Assembly (NCBI GenBank): GCA_031291575.1
Contig: JARLIT010000136.1
Span: 1 to 48,744 of the forward strand
Direction of reading: 5' to 3'
Origin: Ancalomicrobiaceae bacterium
GTDB lineage: Bacteria > Pseudomonadota > Alphaproteobacteria > Rhizobiales > Ancalomicrobiaceae
DNA length: 48,744 nucleotides
A model generated the notes under the pieces. The model searched no databases and was not told the origin of the DNA. It worked only from the letters and a program-made list of their open reading frames with translations. This document shows, piece after piece, positions 16,489 to 26,514 of this stretch (position 1 is its first letter; the number at the start of each line of letters is the position of its first letter). The position numbers and the translations under genes are program-made.

Positions 16489-19400
16489 ATGACTTCTGTC
16501 TCCTCCTATTCGACGGCACGAATCACAGCGATGACGCTGGCCGAGATCGATGCGCTGACCCGCAGCGACATCGCCAGCCTGGCGTCGACGCAGATCGCCG
16601 CCTTCGCCACCACCGAGATCGAGGAGCTCTCCGGCACGCAGCTGTCCTACCTCTCCACTACCCAAATGCGGGTGTTGACGACGACGCAGGTCGACGCGCT
16701 GTCGCCCGATCAGATCAGCTTCTCCGCCGCGCAGCTGTCTGTGCTGTATCAGGCTCAAGTCGTGGCGCTCGGCGCGGATGTGATCGCCGCGCTGACCACG
16801 ACGCAGATCTCCGGGCTGACTGCGGTTGACATCGGCGCGCTGACGACGACGGAATTCGACGCGCTGTCGAGCACGCAGATCGGCGCACTGTCAGTGTCGC
16901 AGATCAAAGGTCTGACGGTCACCGAGATGGGGCGGCTCACCACCACCCAGCTGGCCGGCCTTAGCCAGACGCAAGTCAAGTCGCTCACGACCACGCAGGT
17001 TGCGGCCCTGTCGACCACTGCGATCGCCAGCCTCAGCCAGACCCAACTGACGGCCCTGAGCTCCTCCGACATCGCCAATCTGACTACCACCCAGGTTGCG
17101 GCGTTGACGGTCGACGAGATGGCGAAACTCAGCTCCACCCAGGCGCTCGGGCTGTCACGGGCCGATTTCGCCGTGCTCTCCGCCGACCAGTTCGCGGCGC
17201 TGACCACTTCGGCGCTGTCGATCCTCTCCACGACGCAAATCTCGACCCTGACCGAGACCGAAGTCTCCGCTCTGTCGGACACGCAGTTCGCGGCACTGTC
17301 CTCCACTCAGCTTTCGGGGCTGACCTCGGCGCAGGCCGCGTCGCTGACGCTGACGGAGATCGGCCGGCTCGACACGACGCAGGTGAGCGGCCTGTCGACG
17401 ACGGCGATTTCCCATCTGTCGAACGAGCAGGTCGGGGCGCTGTCGACGAGCCAGATCGCCTCCCTCAAAGCGACGCAGATCGCGGCCTTGACTGCGACCG
17501 AGATCGGGCTTCTCGGCGCCGACGACCTCGCGGCGCTGACGACGACGGAAATCGGTGCCATGACCTCGACCGAGGTGGCGGCGCTGTCGAACGACCAGAT
17601 CGCCGCCCTGTCCGCTACTCAGGTCGCTGCACTTTCGCAAAAGGCGCTCGGCGGTTTCGCCGATACGCAGGTGGCGAGCCTGTCCTCGGCGCAACTGAAC
17701 GGGCTGACATCGACCCAGGTTGCCGGGCTGGGATCGACGTTCGTCTCGGAACTGACGGCAACGCAGGTCGGCGCGCTGACGACAACCCAGCTCGCGGCGT
17801 TCAGCGGGTCGGATGCACGCGGCCTGACGGTGGACGATCTGGCGGCATTGTCGACCAACCAATGGACGGCGCTCACGTCGACAGCCGTCCACGCGCTGTC
17901 GACGACCGACATCGTCGGATTGCCGACCAGCCTGCTCACGGCGCTTACCGCAACGCAGGCCGCCGGGCTGACATCGACGCAGTTGAGCGCCCTGACGACC
18001 GCGCAGCTGCAGCTCCTCGCCACGACGCAGATCGCGGCCATTCAGGCAACCGCCTTCTCCGGCCTGCAGGCATGGCAGATCTCCTCCTTGTCGGCGGCGC
18101 AACTGGCCAGCCTGGCCACGTCCGATATCGCCTTGCTGACCGCCACCGCGGTCGCGGGACTGACCTCGACCCAGATCGGCGGACTGACCACCCTGCAGAT
18201 CCGGGCGATGTCGTCGAGCGACATCGCCGCGATGACGCTCACCGCAATCGCCGGTCTCGATTCAACGCAGATCGCGGCGATGACCACGACCGAGTTGAAG
18301 GGACTGACGTCGGATCAGCTGATCGGCCTCTCGTCCAGCCAGATCGCCGCCTTTTCCTCGACCGGCATCGCCGGGTTGACGACGACGGTCATCGCCGAAC
18401 TGACCGTCACCGAAGTGGCCGCGCTGACGACCAGCCAGCTTGATGGGTTGAGCTCGGCACAGCTGCATGTACTCGGCGTCGACCAGATCTCGGCGCTGAC
18501 GGCGACCCAGCTCGCCAGCCTGACGACCACGCAATTGCAGGGGCTGACGTCGACCGAGGTCGCGGCGCTTGCCACCACGCAACTGACCGCGCTGACGTCG
18601 ACCGAACTGCAGGGCCTCACCTCGACGGCCGCCGCCGGCCTGCAGGCAACGCAGATCGGCGCGCTCGGCACCACCGGCATCGCCTATCTCTCGTCAACGG
18701 CGCTCGGAGCCCTGAGCTCCGATGCGGTCTCGTCGCTGTCGGCGGCGCAGGTGGCATTGTTGAGCGTAACCCAGATCAAGGGATTGCGGGCAACCGAGCT
18801 GGCAGCACTGACCGATGACGAGGTCCGGGCGCTGACGGCGACGCAGCTTGCCGCGATCACATCGGCGCAGTCGTCCGGGTTGACCGCAACGCAGCTCTCC
18901 ACCCTGTCCGACACGCAATGGGGTGAACTCAACTCGACTCTGATCGCCGGACTGACGACGACGGCGCTGTCCGGAATTACCTCGACGCGGATCGCCGCCC
19001 TCACCACGAGCCAGCTCGACGGATTGACCGCGGTGCAACTGGCGGCGCTGACCAGCGACGAGTTGACGGCGCTGACGACCGGTCAGCTGCAATCCCTCAA
19101 TGCGACGCAGCTCCGCGGACTGACCACCACGGCGACACAGGCGCTGACCGTCACCGAACTTGACGCCTTGACGACGACGCAGATCGCCGGCCTGACGACG
19201 ACCACCATCGCCTCGCTCGCCGATACCCAGATCGCGGCGCTCGACCTCACCCATTTCGCCGCACTGACCTCGAACGAGATCGGAGCGCTGTCGACCACTG
19301 CCCTCGGAGCGCTGACGACCGCAGAGCTCGCGTCCCTGACCGCGACGCAGGTTGTCGGACTGACCACCACCGGGATCAATTCGCTGTCGAGCGACCAGTT

Positions 19401-22400
19401 CGTCGCCCTGACGACGACGGCGCTCGGCGCACTCAATGCCCAGCAGGTGAAGGCACTGTCTGCCGACCAGATCGGTCTCCTCACCACCGCGACGCTCGCA
19501 GCACTGACGCGCACCGAAATCGGTAACCTGACGGCGACCCAATTCGCCAGTCTCTCCACCAGCCAGATCGGCGAACTCAAGACCACGCAGGTTCGCGGCA
19601 TCACCGCGACGCAAGTTGCCGCGCTCTCCGCCGACCAGATCGCCGCCTTCACCACCGAGGAACTCGGCGTCTTCTCGACGACCCTGATGCAAGGGCTGAC
19701 ATCGACGGCGGTCGCGGCACTGACGACAACGGAAATCAGGGCCCTCGCCACCACGCAGGTTGCGGCACTGTCGTCCGCCGGCGCGGCCGGGCTCAGCGAT
19801 ACCCAGGTGTCCGTCTTGAGCGAGGCGCAGGTGAAGGCGCTGAGCGCCACCGCCTTTGGCGGACTGACGGCATCGGCCGTCGATGCGCTGTCGGCAACGC
19901 AGCTCGCGGACATCACGACGACCCAGCTTGCCGGGCTGTCGACAACGACGGTCGCCGATCTCGCTACCAACTGGCTGTCGTCGCTGACCACGACCCAGGT
20001 GACCGGGCTGACGGCGACCTCTGTCGCCAACCTCTCCTCCAGCCAAATCGCGGCGCTGGCGGCGACACAATTCGCCGCTCTGACCAAGACCGAAATCGCC
20101 GGACTGACGGCCTCCCAGGTCTCGGGGCTCGGCACCGACCGGCTCGCCGCGCTGTCGACGACCCAGGTCGCGGCGCTCTCCACGTCCGCGTTGCAAGCGC
20201 TTTCGACCACCCAGATCGCCGCCTTCGCCGTAACAGAGATCGCGGCGCTGACCTCGACCCAGGCCGGCGCTCTCGCCGCCACCGAAGTCGCTGCCCTTTC
20301 GACAAGCCAGGTTGCGGCGCTGACGGCAACCGCAATGAAAGGGCTGACATCGACCGCCGTGTCGGCGCTGAATATCTCCGACATCGCCGTCCTCACCCGC
20401 ACGCAGCTGGCCGCGCTGAGCACAACCGCGATGACCGGGTTGTCGTCGACGGACATCGCCGCGATGACCACGGCGCAAGTGTCCGCCTTTGCCGCCACCC
20501 AGCTCTCCTGGCTCGGGCAGGACGCGGCTGCCGCCCTGACCGTCGCCGATCTCGCGGCGATGACGACGACGCAGATCCGCGGGCTGACGGCGACTGATCT
20601 CGCCCAGATGTCGACCACACAGATATCGTCCTTGGCGACGACCCAGATCCGGTCGATGACCACCACTGGCATCCAAGGCCTCACCGGCAACCAGCTGCAG
20701 GCACTGACCACCGAACAATGGTCGGTGCTGACGTCGACGCAACTCGGCGCCATCGCCCGCACCGAAATCAGCAGCCTGACGACCGCCGAGATCGCCGAGT
20801 TGACGACGTCGCAGGTCACAGGACTGACGTCGTCGCAGATTGCCAGCCTCTCCGACGACCAGATCGCGGCGCTCGGTACGGCCGATGTGGTGGTTCTGAC
20901 GACCACTCAGGTGAAGGGCCTGACCTCGACCGAGGTCGGCAGTCTCTCCACCGACCAGTTGGCGGCGCTGTCGACCTCCCAGATCGCTGCGATCAGCACG
21001 ACGGCAATTGCTGGTCTGAGCGTCACCGGACTGTCCGGCCTGTCGACCCGGCAGATCGCCGCGCTGACCACGCAACAACTGAACCGCCTGTCGAACGATG
21101 CACTCACCGGCATGTCGTCGACGATCGTGGCGGCGCTGACGACGACGCAGGTGTCCGGCCTGTCGACCACGGCGGTGGCGGCGCTGACATCGACCGAAGT
21201 GGCCGAACTCGGCACGACACAGATCGCAGCACTGACCTCCAAGCAGGTCGCGGCCTTGACCGATGCCGACGTCCAGGCGCTGACGACGGCGCAGCTCCAG
21301 GTCATGACCACCACCGAGCTCGCCGGGCTGACGTCCAACCAGCTCGCCGACCTGACCACAACCCAGCTCGACGTCTTCTCCGCCACGCAACTGGCCGCAG
21401 TGAGCGCAACCGCGCTGTCCGGGCTGACGACGACCCAGCTCGCTTCGCTGAGCGCGAGCGATCTCGCCGGTTTGACTGCGGCGGCAATCGCCGGCCTGAC
21501 GACGACCGAGGTCGGCGATCTGGCGCCGACGCAGATCGCCGGCCTGTCGCTCACCCAATTGAAGGGCCTCGGCGCCGACGATATTGCGGCATTGTCGACC
21601 ACTCAGCTCGCAGCGCTGTCGACGACGCAGTTGCAGTCCCTCTCCACCGCCCAGATCGCCGGCCTGACCGCCACCAACATCAAGGCGTTCGGACTGACCG
21701 GGCTTTCCAGCCTCACCACGACCGAGTTCGGCGCGCTCTCGACCTCGGCGATCGCCGGCCTGACCGTGACGGAGATCGCCGGGCTCACGGATACCGAACT
21801 TACCGCGCTGACCGCGACGCAGCTCGGCGCCTTCGCCGATACCCAGGTGGCGGCACTGACGACGGCCGAAATCGCGGCGCTGACGGCAACCGAAATCGCC
21901 GGCTTCGGCACCACTCAGGCCGCCGCGCTGTCGGCGTCCCAGGTCGCAGCGCTGACGACGACCGAGGTTGCGGCTCTGTCGTCGACGGCGATCGGCGCCT
22001 TGAGCGACACGGCGATCGCCGCCCTGTCGACCGGACAGGTGAAGGCGCTGACCACCACGCAGCTCGCCGGCCTGTCGAGCGATCAACTGGGATCGCTGAG
22101 TGCGGTCGATTTCGCCGTGCTGACGTCGAAACAGCTCTCGGCCCTCGGCACTTCGGCAATCACCGGCCTCACCGACACCGAGATCACGGCGCTGACGGCC
22201 ACCCAGTTGAAAGGCCTCACCACCGATCAGCTGGCGAGCCTGAACGCCACACAGATCACCAAACTCTCGACAAGCCAGGTTGGGGCGCTGACAACGACGC
22301 AGATCGCCGGGCTCTCCGCGACATGGGTTGCCGATCTCGGCGCAACGCAGGTTGCGGCGATGAGCTCGACCCAGATCGGAGCGCTGACGGCGACGGCCAT

Positions 22401-25400
22401 CGCCGGCCTGACGACGACGGAACTCGCCGGGTTGACGGCGGACGAACTGTCGGTGCTGACGGCGACGGAGATCGGCGGCTTCACCACGACGCAACTTGCC
22501 GCGCTGACGGCGACGCAAATCGCCTCCCTGTCGACGCTGCAGCTCAAAGGCCTGACATCGACCGCCGTGGCGGCGCTGACGGTGACGCAGCTCGACACGC
22601 TGACGACGACGGAAATCAACTCACTGACGACGACGCAGGTCGCCGGTCTGACGGCGGACGATCTCGCCGCGCTCGGCACGGACTGGCTGCAGCAGTTGAC
22701 CACGGCGCAGATCGGCGCGCTGACGACGACGGCACTCGCCGGGTTGACAGCGACCGCGTTCGCCAGCCTTACGACGACGGAAGTTGCGGCTTTCGGCGCG
22801 ACGCAGATCGGTTCGCTCGCCGATACGCAGGTCGCCGCACTGACGGCATCGCAACTGCAGGCGCTGACGACGACGGAGATCGGCGGCATCGGCACGGTGC
22901 AGGCGGCGGCCTTGAGCGCGACCCAAATCGACGCGCTGGCGACCGGCCAGATTGCCGCCTTGAGTTCGACGGCAATCGCCGCGTTGACGGATACCGCCGT
23001 CGCGGCCCTGTCGAGCGACCAGGTGAAGGCCCTGACCACGACGGAAATGGCCGGGCTGGGCGACGATCAGGTCGCAGCGCTCGCCTCCGACGCCTTCGCG
23101 GTGCTGACGTCGAAACAGGTCGCGGCGCTTACCACGGCGGCCGTTTCCGGGCTCACGGCAACCGAACTCGCCGCGCTCACGACGACGCAGCTGAAGGGGC
23201 TCACATCCGAGCAGCTCGGCGCGCTCAGCGAGACGCAGATCGAGGATTTGACGACAGCGCAGGTCATGGGCCTGACGACGACGCAACTTGCCGGGATCGC
23301 CGGGACGCAGGTGGCGGCACTCACGGCGGTGCAGCTGGCAGTCCTGTCGGCGACGCAGATCGGCTCCCTGTCGGCGTCCGTCGTCGCGGCGCTGACGACG
23401 ACCGAGATCGCCGGTCTCAATGCCACCCAGCTCGCCGCGCTGACGGCTACGCAGATGGCATCGCTCGCCTCGACCCAGGTCGACGCGTTGACGACGACCG
23501 AGATCGCCGGCCTCACCACCACCCAGCTCGACGCCGTCACCCCGACGGTCTTCGCGACGCTGTCGACCACCCAGGTGGCGGCGCTCACCACCGCGCAGAT
23601 GGCGGCGCTGACGACGTCGGATATTGCAGCGCTCGCCGATACCCAGGTGGCCGCGCTCGGCGCGACGCAGTTCGACGCGCTGACGACCACCGAGATCGCC
23701 GCCTTTTCCACCACCGGCATCGCCGCCCTGACGGCGACCGAACTGGCGGCACTGACGACAACGAAGTTGGCAGTGCTCACAGCAACCGAGGTCGCTGCCC
23801 TGTCGACGACGCAGGTAGCCCACATGACGGCGACGCAGGTCAGCGCCCTCAGCGCCACCGGCATCGCCGGATTGACCGACGCGCAGGTCGGCGCGCTATC
23901 GACGGCGCAGCTCGCTGCCCTCTCGACGACGCAGGTTGCCGCCTTGTCGGCGACCGCCATGACCGGGCTGACAGAGACCGACATCAGTGGCCTGTCGGCG
24001 ACCCAGCTCGGCGCGCTGACGGCGACGGAAATCGGCGCCCTGTCGACGCCGCAAGTGGCCGGCCTGTCGGCGACGCTGATCACCGCCCTGACGACGACGC
24101 AGGTCGGCGGTCTGACGGCGACACAGGTCTCCACCCTGACGACGACGCAGATCGCCGCGCTCGGCACCCGGCAGGTGGCGGCGCTGACGACGTCGGCGAT
24201 CGGCGGGCTCACCGATGCGCAGGCCGCCGCGCTGAGCCTCGATCAACTCGCGGCGATGACCACGAGCGAGATGGCGGCGCTGACGTCGACGGCCGTTTCC
24301 GGGCTGACGACGACGGAGATCGTCGCACTGACGACCCGCCAGGTGGCGGCGCTGACAGTGACCGAGGCGGCCGGATTGACGACGACCCAGCTCGCCAGCC
24401 TCGCCGAGACGCAGTGGGCGAGCCTGAGCGGGGCGGCTATTTCGGGGCTTTCGACCACGGTCATCGCGGCTATGACGGAGACCGAGTTCGAGGCGTTGGG
24501 CTCGACGCAGATCGCCGCGCTCGCCGCCAGCCAGATCGCGGCGCTGACCACGACCGAGCTGGCAGGCCTGTCGGCGACCATCGTCGCGGACCTCACCTCG
24601 ACCGAAATCGGTGAATTGACCACGACCCAGATCCGCAGCCTGACGACGACGCGGCTCGCAGCCTTGACGACGACGCAGGTCTCCGGCCTGACCTCGACCG
24701 AACTCGGTGCCCTGACCACGACGCAAGTCTCCGCCCTCTCCGCCAAACAGGTGACGGCCCTCAGCCGGGCAGCGATTTCCGGCCTGCAGGACACGCAAGT
24801 CTCCAGCCTGACGGCGACCGAAATCGGCGCGCTCACGGCAACGCAGATCAAGGCCCTTTCGACAGATGCCGTGGCGGCGTTGACGTCGGGCGAGCTCGGC
24901 GAACTGACGACGACGCAGCTCGACGCGCTCGCCGCGACGCAGGTCGCAGCCCTGACCACGACCCAGGTCGCGCAGCTGACGACGACCGAACTCGCCAATC
25001 TGACGCTGACGCAGCTCGGCGAGCTCACCTCGACCCAGGTGTCGGCGCTGACGACGATCCAGCTGTCCGGGCTGACGACGACCGAGCTCACCTCCCTCTC
25101 GGCGAGCGCCGTCGCCGGACTGACGGCAACCGACATCGCGGCGCTGTCGAAGGGCCAGTTGGCGGCTCTGACGGTCGCCCAGATCGCCGGCCTGTCGAGC
25201 GAGGCGATCACCGGGCTCACGGCAACGGAGATCGGCCTTCTCACCACCACGCAGTTCACCGCGTTGACGACGACGCAGGTCGCGGCGCTGACGACGACGC
25301 AGGTGGCGGAACTGACGGCGACCGAGATCGGGCTACTGAGCATGACCGAAATCGCCGGACTGACCTCGACGCAGGTCGCGGCGTTGACGCTCGATCAGAT

Positions 25401-26340
25401 CGGCACCCTCTCGACGACCCAGATGGCGGCTTTCTCGACGACCGGCATGGAGGGGCTCACCGATACACAGATTGCGGCGCTGACGGTCACCCAGCTGGCC
25501 GCGCTCACTTTTTCCGATATCGGCGCGTTGACGGCCACGGCCGTTTCCGGGCTCACCTCCACCGAAATCGCCAAGCTGACCACGACCCAGTTCGCCAGCT
25601 TGTCTGCAACCGGCATCGCCGGCCTGTCGACGACGCAGATCACAGCGTTGACGACCGCCCAGCTGGCGCTCTTGTCGGCGACGGAGTGGTCGGGTCTGAC
25701 CGGAGTACAAGTGGCGGCGCTGACCACGACACAGTTCAAGTCGCTCGACTCGACGATGGTCGGCTCGCTGTCGTCGACCGGCATCGCCGGGTTGACCGCC
25801 TCACAGATTGATCTCCTGACCACCACGCAGATGGCCGGCCTTTCGGCCGACCAGATCGGCGCGCTGACGGTGGCCGATTTCGCCGAACTGTCCGCGACCG
25901 ACATTGCCGCACTCAGCATCGACCAGCTGACCGGCATCGTGCGCATGCAGCTTCGGGCGATGACCGCGACCCAGGTTGCGGCGCTCACCGTCACCGAGAT
26001 CGCCGGACTGACCACGACCCAAGCTTCGGCGCTGACCCACACCGTCATGGACGAGATGACGGCGACCCAGTTCGCCGCGATCACCTCGACCGACGTCGGC
26101 GCGATCAGCGCCACGGCCCTGAGCTCGCTGTCGACGACGACGATCGCCGAATTGTCAGCCGCGCAGCTGTCGGGGCTTACCACGACGCAGATGTCGCTGC
26201 TGTCGACGACCTTCCTCAACGCACTCACGGCGACGGAAATCGCCGCGCTCAACGCCACACAAGTTGACGCACTGACGACGACTCAGTTAGCTGGTCTTAG
26301 TGATAGTCAATTGAGTAATCTCGATGCAGCCGTGGCGTAA
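16489..26340 (+). CDS. Giant octapeptide-repeat protein (about 400 repeats)
   Basis: This protein of 3,283 residues consists almost wholly of eight-residue repeats with the pattern L-[T/S]-x-T-[Q/E]-[I/V/L]-x-x, for example LTTTQVAA, LSSTQIGA and LTTTEIAG. I find roughly 400 units, almost all exactly eight long; one seven-residue unit occurs near the start. About a third of residues are Thr or Ser. There is no signal peptide, membrane segment, Cys-rich region or recognisable enzyme or secretion domain. The N-terminus MTSVSSYSTA resembles those of FlgD and FliD here. The C-terminus is a short non-repeat end, LDAAVA. The Leu and I/V/L positions would form a hydrophobic face, and the T-x-x-Q/E pattern suits repeated helix caps, so an elongated solenoid is plausible; a beta solenoid is also possible. 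I chose the ATG at 16489 because the candidate promoter would start transcription after the earlier ATG at 16441. I know no named family or function. Confidence 0.9.
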   Translation: MTSVSSYSTARITAMTLAEIDALTRSDIASLASTQIAAFATTEIEELSGTQLSYLSTTQMRVLTTTQVDALSPDQISFSAAQLSVLYQAQVVALGADVIAALTTTQISGLTAVDIGALTTTEFDALSSTQIGALSVSQIKGLTVTEMGRLTTTQLAGLSQTQVKSLTTTQVAALSTTAIASLSQTQLTALSSSDIANLTTTQVAALTVDEMAKLSSTQALGLSRADFAVLSADQFAALTTSALSILSTTQISTLTETEVSALSDTQFAALSSTQLSGLTSAQAASLTLTEIGRLDTTQVSGLSTTAISHLSNEQVGALSTSQIASLKATQIAALTATEIGLLGADDLAALTTTEIGAMTSTEVAALSNDQIAALSATQVAALSQKALGGFADTQVASLSSAQLNGLTSTQVAGLGSTFVSELTATQVGALTTTQLAAFSGSDARGLTVDDLAALSTNQWTALTSTAVHALSTTDIVGLPTSLLTALTATQAAGLTSTQLSALTTAQLQLLATTQIAAIQATAFSGLQAWQISSLSAAQLASLATSDIALLTATAVAGLTSTQIGGLTTLQIRAMSSSDIAAMTLTAIAGLDSTQIAAMTTTELKGLTSDQLIGLSSSQIAAFSSTGIAGLTTTVIAELTVTEVAALTTSQLDGLSSAQLHVLGVDQISALTATQLASLTTTQLQGLTSTEVAALATTQLTALTSTELQGLTSTAAAGLQATQIGALGTTGIAYLSSTALGALSSDAVSSLSAAQVALLSVTQIKGLRATELAALTDDEVRALTATQLAAITSAQSSGLTATQLSTLSDTQWGELNSTLIAGLTTTALSGITSTRIAALTTSQLDGLTAVQLAALTSDELTALTTGQLQSLNATQLRGLTTTATQALTVTELDALTTTQIAGLTTTTIASLADTQIAALDLTHFAALTSNEIGALSTTALGALTTAELASLTATQVVGLTTTGINSLSSDQFVALTTTALGALNAQQVKALSADQIGLLTTATLAALTRTEIGNLTATQFASLSTSQIGELKTTQVRGITATQVAALSADQIAAFTTEELGVFSTTLMQGLTSTAVAALTTTEIRALATTQVAALSSAGAAGLSDTQVSVLSEAQVKALSATAFGGLTASAVDALSATQLADITTTQLAGLSTTTVADLATNWLSSLTTTQVTGLTATSVANLSSSQIAALAATQFAALTKTEIAGLTASQVSGLGTDRLAALSTTQVAALSTSALQALSTTQIAAFAVTEIAALTSTQAGALAATEVAALSTSQVAALTATAMKGLTSTAVSALNISDIAVLTRTQLAALSTTAMTGLSSTDIAAMTTAQVSAFAATQLSWLGQDAAAALTVADLAAMTTTQIRGLTATDLAQMSTTQISSLATTQIRSMTTTGIQGLTGNQLQALTTEQWSVLTSTQLGAIARTEISSLTTAEIAELTTSQVTGLTSSQIASLSDDQIAALGTADVVVLTTTQVKGLTSTEVGSLSTDQLAALSTSQIAAISTTAIAGLSVTGLSGLSTRQIAALTTQQLNRLSNDALTGMSSTIVAALTTTQVSGLSTTAVAALTSTEVAELGTTQIAALTSKQVAALTDADVQALTTAQLQVMTTTELAGLTSNQLADLTTTQLDVFSATQLAAVSATALSGLTTTQLASLSASDLAGLTAAAIAGLTTTEVGDLAPTQIAGLSLTQLKGLGADDIAALSTTQLAALSTTQLQSLSTAQIAGLTATNIKAFGLTGLSSLTTTEFGALSTSAIAGLTVTEIAGLTDTELTALTATQLGAFADTQVAALTTAEIAALTATEIAGFGTTQAAALSASQVAALTTTEVAALSSTAIGALSDTAIAALSTGQVKALTTTQLAGLSSDQLGSLSAVDFAVLTSKQLSALGTSAITGLTDTEITALTATQLKGLTTDQLASLNATQITKLSTSQVGALTTTQIAGLSATWVADLGATQVAAMSSTQIGALTATAIAGLTTTELAGLTADELSVLTATEIGGFTTTQLAALTATQIASLSTLQLKGLTSTAVAALTVTQLDTLTTTEINSLTTTQVAGLTADDLAALGTDWLQQLTTAQIGALTTTALAGLTATAFASLTTTEVAAFGATQIGSLADTQVAALTASQLQALTTTEIGGIGTVQAAALSATQIDALATGQIAALSSTAIAALTDTAVAALSSDQVKALTTTEMAGLGDDQVAALASDAFAVLTSKQVAALTTAAVSGLTATELAALTTTQLKGLTSEQLGALSETQIEDLTTAQVMGLTTTQLAGIAGTQVAALTAVQLAVLSATQIGSLSASVVAALTTTEIAGLNATQLAALTATQMASLASTQVDALTTTEIAGLTTTQLDAVTPTVFATLSTTQVAALTTAQMAALTTSDIAALADTQVAALGATQFDALTTTEIAAFSTTGIAALTATELAALTTTKLAVLTATEVAALSTTQVAHMTATQVSALSATGIAGLTDAQVGALSTAQLAALSTTQVAALSATAMTGLTETDISGLSATQLGALTATEIGALSTPQVAGLSATLITALTTTQVGGLTATQVSTLTTTQIAALGTRQVAALTTSAIGGLTDAQAAALSLDQLAAMTTSEMAALTSTAVSGLTTTEIVALTTRQVAALTVTEAAGLTTTQLASLAETQWASLSGAAISGLSTTVIAAMTETEFEALGSTQIAALAASQIAALTTTELAGLSATIVADLTSTEIGELTTTQIRSLTTTRLAALTTTQVSGLTSTELGALTTTQVSALSAKQVTALSRAAISGLQDTQVSSLTATEIGALTATQIKALSTDAVAALTSGELGELTTTQLDALAATQVAALTTTQVAQLTTTELANLTLTQLGELTSTQVSALTTIQLSGLTTTELTSLSASAVAGLTATDIAALSKGQLAALTVAQIAGLSSEAITGLTATEIGLLTTTQFTALTTTQVAALTTTQVAELTATEIGLLSMTEIAGLTSTQVAALTLDQIGTLSTTQMAAFSTTGMEGLTDTQIAALTVTQLAALTFSDIGALTATAVSGLTSTEIAKLTTTQFASLSATGIAGLSTTQITALTTAQLALLSATEWSGLTGVQVAALTTTQFKSLDSTMVGSLSSTGIAGLTASQIDLLTTTQMAGLSADQIGALTVADFAELSATDIAALSIDQLTGIVRMQLRAMTATQVAALTVTEIAGLTTTQASALTHTVMDEMTATQFAAITSTDVGAISATALSSLSTTTIAELSAAQLSGLTTTQMSLLSTTFLNALTATEIAALNATQVDALTTTQLAGLSDSQLSNLDAAVA
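16510..26318 (+). repeat. 24-bp tandem coding repeat array
   Basis: The DNA of the giant gene is a degenerate tandem array with a 24-base period (one octapeptide). The codons vary widely among copies, so the array is old or selected at the protein level rather than freshly expanded. Parts show a longer period of 984 bases. Confidence 0.9.
21835..23802 (+). repeat. Higher-order duplication of 984 bp (41 octapeptides) inside the array
   Basis: Two adjacent blocks starting at 21835 and 22819 share the same order of non-consensus octads. Both have ADTQVAAL, a shifted GT-x-QAAALSA unit, AALSSTAI, QVKALTTT, FAVLTSKQ and TQLKGLT in register. Exactly 984 bases separate the two ADTQ units. The match persists for most of the block and extends a few units to the left. 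This shows growth of the array by large segmental duplication. The right limit is approximate. Confidence 0.7.
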
Positions 26341-26514
26341 TAGATAGCCATCTGCTCGTTATATCTCTGAAATACGTCATACAGTGTGCCGAGTTTTCGC
26401 TCTGTTTCTGTGTTTTTCCAGCTTGTTTCGAGCTATTTCCGTCGAGAACAGCCGTGTTGCGTTCAACCTGTATCGAGAAACACTGATCGGCGGATTAGGT
26501 AAGGGACGGCAGCG
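26341..26514. other. AT-rich spacer before the glycosyltransferase gene
   Basis: This 174-base gap has lower GC than its surroundings and several T runs. I see no strong hairpin or clear promoter. With the last 60 bases of the giant gene it forms an AT-rich right flank of the array. Confidence 0.45.

Noticed and set aside
16755-26258. Many very long open frames within the giant gene in other frames and on the minus strand, including about 1,270 residues at 18694-22518 (-) and about 1,300 residues at 20718-24614 (+)
   Set aside because: A 24-base repeat without stop codons in one frame tends to lack them in others as well. These frames are repetitive Arg/Gly-rich shadows without start signals. 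The octapeptide frame is the only one with a clean pattern and full length.
16510-26318. CRISPR-like or satellite reading of the 24-base repeat
   Set aside because: There are no unique spacers of constant length between identical repeats. The repeat is degenerate at DNA level, in frame, and conserved as protein.
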